NCBI GenBank assembly: GCA_022579005.1
Contig: MU401540.1
Coordinates: forward strand, 1 to 64,000
Direction of reading: 5' to 3'
Length of the DNA stretch: 64,000 nt
Source: Poronia punctata
Lineage: Eukaryota > Ascomycota > Sordariomycetes > Xylariales > Xylariaceae
Shown: positions 58,883 to 64,000 of the stretch, in pieces
How the letters are laid out: every line of letters begins with the position of its first letter
How positions within the stretch are numbered: the stretch's first letter is position 1
Program-made: the position numbers and the translations under genes
The notes under the pieces: model-generated
Seen by the model: the letters and a program-made list of their open reading frames with translations, nothing else
Database searches by the model: none
What the model was told of the DNA's origin: nothing

Positions 58883-60232
58883 ATGTTGTCGAAAGTCGCG
58901 GGCGTATCAGGGGGATGTCTCCTCGTCGGGATGTTGGCGTCGGTAGCCAAAGCCGATAACCCAATCGTGCAGGCCATCTACACGACGGATCCGGCGCCGG
59001 TCATCGTGGACGACCGACTGTACGTCTTCACGGGCCACGACGAGGATGGCGCGACGACGTACGACATGCGTGACTGGCACGTGTACTCGACCACGGACAT
59101 GGCCAACTGGCAGGACCACGGCAGCCCATTGAGTCTCGAAGACTTCAGCTGGGCCGACGCCAACGCCTGGGCCGGGCAGGTGGTCGAGCGCAACGGCAAA
59201 TTCTACTACTACGTCCCCGTGCGCCATAACACGGGCGCCATGGCCATCGGCGTGGCCGTGGCAGACGACATCCTCGGCCCGTACAAGGACGCCATCGGCG
59301 GCCCGCTGGTCGAGAACAACGAGATCGACCCCTCCGTCTGGATCGACTCGGACGGCCAGGCATACCTCTACTGGGGCAACCCGAACCTATCATACGTCAA
59401 GTTAAACGAGGACATGCTCACGTACAGCGGCGACGTCGTCAACGTCGAGCTCACGACCGACGGCTTCGGCAGCCGCGACGGCAACCCCGACCGCCCCACC
59501 ACTTTCGAGGAAGGCCCCTGGATCTACGAGCGCGACGGCACGTATTACCTCGTCTACGCGGCCAACTGCTGCTCCGAGGACATCCGGTACTCGACCGGCC
59601 CCAGCATCACCGGTCCCTGGACATACAAGGGCGTGATCATGCCCGCGGGAGGCAAGAGCTTCACCAACCACCCGGGCGTCATCGACTACAAGGATAGATC
59701 GTACTTCTTCTACCACACGGGCGCCTTGCCCAACGGCAGCGGATACCAGCGATCGGTGGCCGTCGAGAGCTTCGAGTACGGATCCGACGGGTCGATTCCC
59801 GAGATCGCCATGACGGACGACGGCCCGGAACAAGTCGAAGAGCTGGACCCGTACACGCAGCAGGAGGCCGAGACCATGGCGTGGGGCCAGGGCGTCAAGA
59901 CCGAGACGTGCAGCGAGGGCGGCATGGCTGTTTCCTTTATCGAGAACGGTGACTACATCAAGGTGCGCGGTGTGGCCTTTGGTGACGAAGGCGCGTCGTC
60001 CTTTAGCGCACGCGTTTCCTCCGGCGGAAGTGGTGGCGATATTGAGATCCGTCTTGGCGGAACCGATGGCACGCTTGTCGGCACTTGCTCCGTCTCAAGC
60101 ACTGGCGATTGGTCTACCTGGGAGACGGTGGAGTGCGATGTTGATGGTGCCACCGGTACCCAGGACCTGTACTTTGTCTTTACCGGCGGTTCTGGTAGCC
60201 TGTTCAACTTCAACTGGTGGCAGTTCTCATAG
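58883..60232 (+). CDS. secreted GH43 glycosidase with C-terminal CBM6
   Basis: A single exon, 449 aa. The ATG at 58883 gives MLSKVAGVSGGCLLVGMLAS, a signal peptide cleaved near ...VAKA/DNPIVQ. The GH43 five-bladed propeller shows the three acidic residues: base Asp36 in YTTDPAPV, modulator Asp149 in EIDPSVW, and acid Glu210 in TFEEGPW. A conserved SFTNHPGVIDYKDRSYFFYH also supports the family. A linker (QVEELDPYTQQEAE) leads into a CBM6-type module (about 325-449) with TQQEAETMAWGQGVKTE and FNFNWWQFS. Such enzymes are arabinofuranosidases or xylosidases acting on arabinoxylan; the exact activity is not readable. The gene is higher in GC and more C-ending in its codons than its neighbours, a common sign of strong expression. 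Confidence 0.93.
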   Translation: MLSKVAGVSGGCLLVGMLASVAKADNPIVQAIYTTDPAPVIVDDRLYVFTGHDEDGATTYDMRDWHVYSTTDMANWQDHGSPLSLEDFSWADANAWAGQVVERNGKFYYYVPVRHNTGAMAIGVAVADDILGPYKDAIGGPLVENNEIDPSVWIDSDGQAYLYWGNPNLSYVKLNEDMLTYSGDVVNVELTTDGFGSRDGNPDRPTTFEEGPWIYERDGTYYLVYAANCCSEDIRYSTGPSITGPWTYKGVIMPAGGKSFTNHPGVIDYKDRSYFFYHTGALPNGSGYQRSVAVESFEYGSDGSIPEIAMTDDGPEQVEELDPYTQQEAETMAWGQGVKTETCSEGGMAVSFIENGDYIKVRGVAFGDEGASSFSARVSSGGSGGDIEIRLGGTDGTLVGTCSVSSTGDWSTWETVECDVDGATGTQDLYFVFTGGSGSLFNFNWWQFS

Positions 60233-60561
60233 ATGGGTGGCAGGCTACGTTCGTGCGTTCAAGGGGAGGCTACATGATTGTAACTAGGTAGGTAGTAGGT
60301 ATGCTCCTAGGAAAAGGAAATATTAAAATATCTATATCATCAAAGGGGTACACACAGTATAGTAGCTTTTCTATCCAGCCTCGTAATAACACTTGCGTAG
60401 AAAGCAATAAGGGGGGGTGAATGCCACCATTTACATGCCAAAAATTGCAACATAAATCCACTCATTGGCCAAGAATTAGGCAAGAAGACCCATTAACCCA
60501 GTACTCCAAAGTCTAAATGTAATCTAAAAAGTAAAAAAAAAAAAAGATGATCCTAATTATC
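60233..60561. other. intergenic between convergent GH43 and MCH1-like genes
   Basis: Shared 3' flank of 329 bp, with an A run near 60535-60545. Nothing else was seen. Confidence 0.6.
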
Positions 60562-62304
60562 TCATATCACAATTCCCCTAGACGACCATCCATTTCTACC
60601 CTTCCAGGCCAAAAGTATCATGGATGCGCCTATCCATATGGAGGCCGTCATGGCCCAGAATGTGGTGGCGTAACATTGCTTTCCATAACAGAGCACGTCC
60701 TCGTCGGCGCCGTCGCCATTTTCAAGCGAAGCCGATTTATGCGCCCCGGCTTGGTAGACAGCGGAATATATGAGACCCCACATGACCGAACCGATGGCCG
60801 GGGTGACAGCAATGATACCAAAGTTGGTACCAAAGTTCTCGACACCCCAAATGATGGTCACAATGATGGGCGTCAAACTGAATACGGCGCCATAACCGGC
60901 ACCGATTGACCCGGACACAATCCAAAAGCGGCCGGGATGCTCCTGCACCGCCCCCGAGGCCAGCACTAGGCTTCCCACTGAGAAGACTAGCGCTGAGACA
61001 AAATACAAAACCACACGCGAGACCCGAAATCGCTGCTGCGGGACGAGGTCCGACCGAGCCATCCCCGTTTGGATGTGCGGGCTCTGCGGACTCGGCGATA
61101 AGAGGTCACTGAGGGAGGCTACTACCAGTCGTGCTACTGTACTCACGGTCGCCATGATGGAAACATGAGTAGCAGCGGTAGGCACATTAGAGTTGGCGCT
61201 TGGTGAAACCAAAGTGCCAATGACAGTTCCGAGGTTGTTGATGAAGGACTCGCCTGGTCCGATGATGAGCCAGAAACTTATAGCAAAGAACCACATGGTA
61301 GGATCGCCCAGGAACGCCCTGGTCTCTGCGTTGAGCAGCCATGCCTTCTTCAGCTTGGCGTACATATCGTCGTGTTTGTCGTCCCGCGGTGGTTCGACAG
61401 CATGTGTCTCGGGGGCTCCGTCATCGCCGTCGAGCGTAGAGTGCTGGCTCACGGTGCCATAGGATGGATCAGCCCTATGACGGAAAAACTCGCTTTCTTC
61501 GAGAAGCCCGCTTCTCTCGAGTTCTTCGACAGCATCGTCGATGAGATCGTCCTCATCAACAATCCGTAGAGTGAATGCACCTACAAGGCCAACCACAGCC
61601 AGTATGATGGATAGCCATACAAAGAAATAAAAGACGTTCACGTCCCCCTTGGTGCCGTCTGGCTGCGTCTCGTACAGTAGCCGGCTGGCAGCCTGGCTCG
61701 TAACCATGCCGCTCAGGCCAAACGCGGTGATGGGGGCTACTAGCATCATGCCCCTGTACTTTCCCTTGCCAAAGTTTTTGGCACAGGTAGTGACGGCAGA
61801 TATGTACAGGCAGGAGGTGCCGACGCCAATGGCCACGAAGGCGAGTATCATAGGAACAAACGTAGACTGGCTATTCGCATGACGTTCCACCTGGCCCACG
61901 CCTTTATGGTACATGGCAGCAGCAAGCGCGTACCCGCCGCCAAGAAGAAACGAGGAGAGAAGAGACAGTGGGCTCGGTCCAAATCGATCAATCATGTATC
62001 CGACGATGGGCACGGGCATGTAGGTGGCGATATTCATCGTGCTTGCGATACCGTTGATTTGGAACTGCGTGTAATGCAACCGTGACTGGAAAAGGTGGCC
62101 ATAGAGCGAGAAGACGGTAATGGAGCCGGCACCGAGTGCGCCGACAAAGGCAGATACGAAGGCGATGGTACGCAAAGCGATGGCCCTACGGCGACGACTC
62201 GCGGTTGAGCTTGCATCGGCCTCGGAGACAGAAGACGCCAATGTGGACGAAGAAAGGTTTCGTAGAAGAGGTGTACGGGCCACGTCGGCCGGCTCGTTCG
62301 CCAT
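60562..62304 (-). CDS. mch1: MFS transporter, MCH1 / nodulin-like type
   Basis: A single exon, 580 aa, from ATG 62304. A short Ser/Arg-rich cytosolic N-terminus precedes 12 predicted spans, starting with AFVSAFVGALGAGSITVFSL and the family-typical YTQFQINGIASTMNIATYMP and GYMIDRFGPSPLSLLSSFLL. A long acidic loop (DEDDLIDDAVEELERSGLLE) separates the halves. The second half has MWFFAISFWLIIGPGESFIN, YGAVFSLTPIIVTIIWGVEN and GTNFGIIAVTPAIGSVMWGL. Mch1 proteins resemble monocarboxylate permeases, but their substrate is unknown. The vacuolar/plasma membrane site is not determined here. Confidence 0.88.
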   Translation of the reverse strand: MANEPADVARTPLLRNLSSSTLASSVSEADASSTASRRRRAIALRTIAFVSAFVGALGAGSITVFSLYGHLFQSRLHYTQFQINGIASTMNIATYMPVPIVGYMIDRFGPSPLSLLSSFLLGGGYALAAAMYHKGVGQVERHANSQSTFVPMILAFVAIGVGTSCLYISAVTTCAKNFGKGKYRGMMLVAPITAFGLSGMVTSQAASRLLYETQPDGTKGDVNVFYFFVWLSIILAVVGLVGAFTLRIVDEDDLIDDAVEELERSGLLEESEFFRHRADPSYGTVSQHSTLDGDDGAPETHAVEPPRDDKHDDMYAKLKKAWLLNAETRAFLGDPTMWFFAISFWLIIGPGESFINNLGTVIGTLVSPSANSNVPTAATHVSIMATVSTVARLVVASLSDLLSPSPQSPHIQTGMARSDLVPQQRFRVSRVVLYFVSALVFSVGSLVLASGAVQEHPGRFWIVSGSIGAGYGAVFSLTPIIVTIIWGVENFGTNFGIIAVTPAIGSVMWGLIYSAVYQAGAHKSASLENGDGADEDVLCYGKQCYATTFWAMTASIWIGASMILLAWKGRNGWSSRGIVI

Positions 62305-63579
62305 GATTACGACTATTGTTCAGCGGTCGATTTCGCGTGCTACCTATTCGAACGATGTCAATGACGGGTTCGGGACTGTGATAGTAGAGAAAGACTAAGG
62401 ACCGTAGTTGCGGCCGAAGATTCGTATAGCCCTACGGTAAAACATTCAATATACTTTGTGCCAAGTCATGTCATGGTATCCCAAATGAATTCGACGAGAC
62501 AAGATTCACCTGCGAGTAGTCAGATTGATGGGAAGGTGAGAAAAGGGAAGTATGATTCACGATTGACGATCTCGAGTCGGAGATCAGGAGACCGATTGAC
62601 GTATCTAGCACATCAAATTAGGTACATATGTAGTCAACAGTGTACTTATACTTCCATACCTACAGCAGACATCACCGAGTGTCCAAAATAGGTACAAATA
62701 TAGGTACCTACTACGTACTTACACCTATCTAGATACATTCGGAAAGGCGTATTGGCGGGGCGCCCCATAGGACGCGGGGAGAGACCAAGCTTTCCTATCC
62801 CTGTCCCGGCTTTTACGGGTGACTTGTAACCTTTAGTACATAAGTATTATCCATTTACTCTATTTACTCTATTTACTCTGGTGCCAGGGTGGGTGTCTGG
62901 GAGGGAAGATGCGGAATGGGGATTATGGAACAAGGGTCTCTCGCAGTGGGCTACTGTAATCGTCACCATCGTTCAGAAGTTGCCCTCCGACCCGTAACAA
63001 CTCGTATGGATATAGCTATAAATATATCGGCAACAACCACCGTTCAAAATAGGCACCAACCTAGCTTACACTTAAGTGTGTACTCGTACACGTAGACCAG
63101 GTTATACAGACACGGCCAACACAGGTAGTAGTAAACCATCTTCCCTCGTTTTAGTCAGGTGTGTGTAACGAGAATAATCTACCTGCAAGTGTTCAGTGCC
63201 CCTCGCAGTTAGACCACTGTGGCAGGAGTTATCCTTCTATACTCGTACACCATTTGCAACATTGTTAACCTAACCCCGTAGCTACTACCCTACAACATGA
63301 GACGCACTAGCGCGGAGTAAAGTTGTTGCCTCTTATTACTCGAGGTAGGTACACATCTTTTTGTACGTGTGCTTGTTACAATACCTACATGTACTCGTAG
63401 AACTGCCAAATTTCTCTCTCTCTCTCTTCCTTGTCCCGAAGTCAGCGCTTACTTACTATATGTATCTTCCACGTATAAGACGCGTCTAGTTCTACTCCTC
63501 CCTAAGCATAGATGAAATTATAGTTGAATTTCCTTCACCAGCTTCACGACACAAGATCACGCCTCGTCAACCGACAGCC
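62305..63579. promoter_or_regulatory. divergent promoter region, MCH1-like and F-box genes
   Basis: 1.28 kb between divergent starts. It contains a three-fold TTTACTCTA repeat (about 62854-62880) and scattered GTACxTA motifs. Short frames at 62458-62691 and 62889-63095 are unsupported. Confidence 0.45.
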
Positions 63580-64000
63580 ATGGCAGAAAGCACATCACTT
63601 GCCGAGTTACGACAATGGGTCCTCGATAACATTCACTCAAAGGAACAGATGAGATATGTAAAGATACTCATCTCCGAAATGATGTCTGTGGATTTCATCA
63701 GAGACTTACCCGTCGAGGTCGTTGCCTTGATTGCCGTGCAGCTAGACTTTGCAGATTACGGCTGCTGTCTGAGGGTATCCAAGTCGTGGAGAGAGATGTT
63801 GATGGCCGATACGGTGTTAACCTCGTATGCGAAAACCCACTGGCCTGCTCTTGTCACCTTCCCAGTCACCAGAGACGGGTTTCGAGAAGCGCTGGCGAAA
63901 ATAGGTTGGGCAATCTACTTTCGAGGCCGGCGTCGTGACGACGGGGATCTAGCACAATGCAAATCGGAAAAATTCATAAGATGGGATAGTCTAGCGGAAA
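63580..64000 (+). CDS. F-box protein, 5' part only (runs off window)
   Basis: The frame is open from ATG 63580 to the last base (140 codons seen). After a short N-terminal helix (MAESTSLAELRQWVLDNIHS), an F-box reads DFIRDLPVEVVALIAVQLDF and ADYGCCLRVSKSWREMLM. The next part (TSYAKTHWPALVTFPVTRDG) resembles the region before repeats in fungal F-box proteins. F-box proteins bring substrates to SCF ubiquitin ligases through Skp1. The substrate-binding domain lies outside the window. Confidence 0.85.
   Translation, partial: MAESTSLAELRQWVLDNIHSKEQMRYVKILISEMMSVDFIRDLPVEVVALIAVQLDFADYGCCLRVSKSWREMLMADTVLTSYAKTHWPALVTFPVTRDGFREALAKIGWAIYFRGRRRDDGDLAQCKSEKFIRWDSLAE

Overview
This window is filamentous-ascomycete DNA (Pezizomycotina, most probably a Sordariomycete; a xylarialean affinity is only a guess). 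The reasons are short introns (about 50-150 bp) with GTRNGT donors, CTAAC-type branch sites and YAG acceptors, spaced single genes on both strands, a fungal gene set (Spt20, Atg27, Spb4, Sec18, Dgk1, Mch1, Pex22-like), secreted carbohydrate-active enzymes, and an AT-rich repeat block next to normal-GC gene space.

Layout. 1-9598 is an AT-rich, gene-free repeat block: a tandem array (1-1.9 kb), long direct repeats (2.0-3.1 kb), a 42/39-bp minisatellite (7.09-7.49 kb) and a short A-rich array at its right edge. It resembles RIP-mutated heterochromatin. In two hand-counted samples, however, the surviving cytosines are marked by the base before them (almost always a purine) and not by loss of CpA. 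That makes it the most unusual signal in the window. From 9.6 kb onward normal gene space follows: a Pex22-like peroxin (+), SPT20 of SAGA (+), ATG27 (+), a secreted GH95 alpha-fucosidase-type enzyme (-) divergent from an intracellular GH2 beta-mannosidase (+), tRNA-Gly(GCC) (-), an alpha/beta hydrolase (-), a small secreted protein with a resemblance to DUF4360 (-), a 4-kb gene-free stretch, a stomatin/band-7 protein (+), the rRNA helicase SPB4 (-), a broken SAM methyltransferase (+), a CIR/LENG1-type spliceosomal protein (+), two conserved fungal proteins of unknown role, KXD1 (-), a 5.9-kb gene-free stretch, DGK1 (-), SEC18/NSF (+), a secreted GH43-CBM6 enzyme (+), an MCH1-like transporter (-), and the start of an F-box protein running off the right end.

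Mobile and broken sequences outside the AT block. Two non-autonomous DNA transposons (MITEs) can be delimited to the base: a 277-bp element with 27-bp perfect inverted ends and TA duplication just upstream of the stomatin gene, and a 427-bp element with 55-56-bp inverted ends, an 8-bp target duplication and an internal (GGTA)18 microsatellite. The methyltransferase has lost its SAM-binding core by deletion. SPB4 has eight introns. Seven join in phase, but the one splitting the DEAD box is off by exactly one base at a GGG run, so it is either a sequence error or a real lesion in an essential gene.

Gene models were assembled by hand, joining exons by splice signals and reading-frame phase. Functions rest on recalled family motifs, with no database search. 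Most of the window is housekeeping genes (vesicle fusion, autophagy, ribosome assembly, transcription, lipid phosphorylation) with three plant-polysaccharide or glycan hydrolases among them, which fits a plant-associated or saprotrophic fungus.
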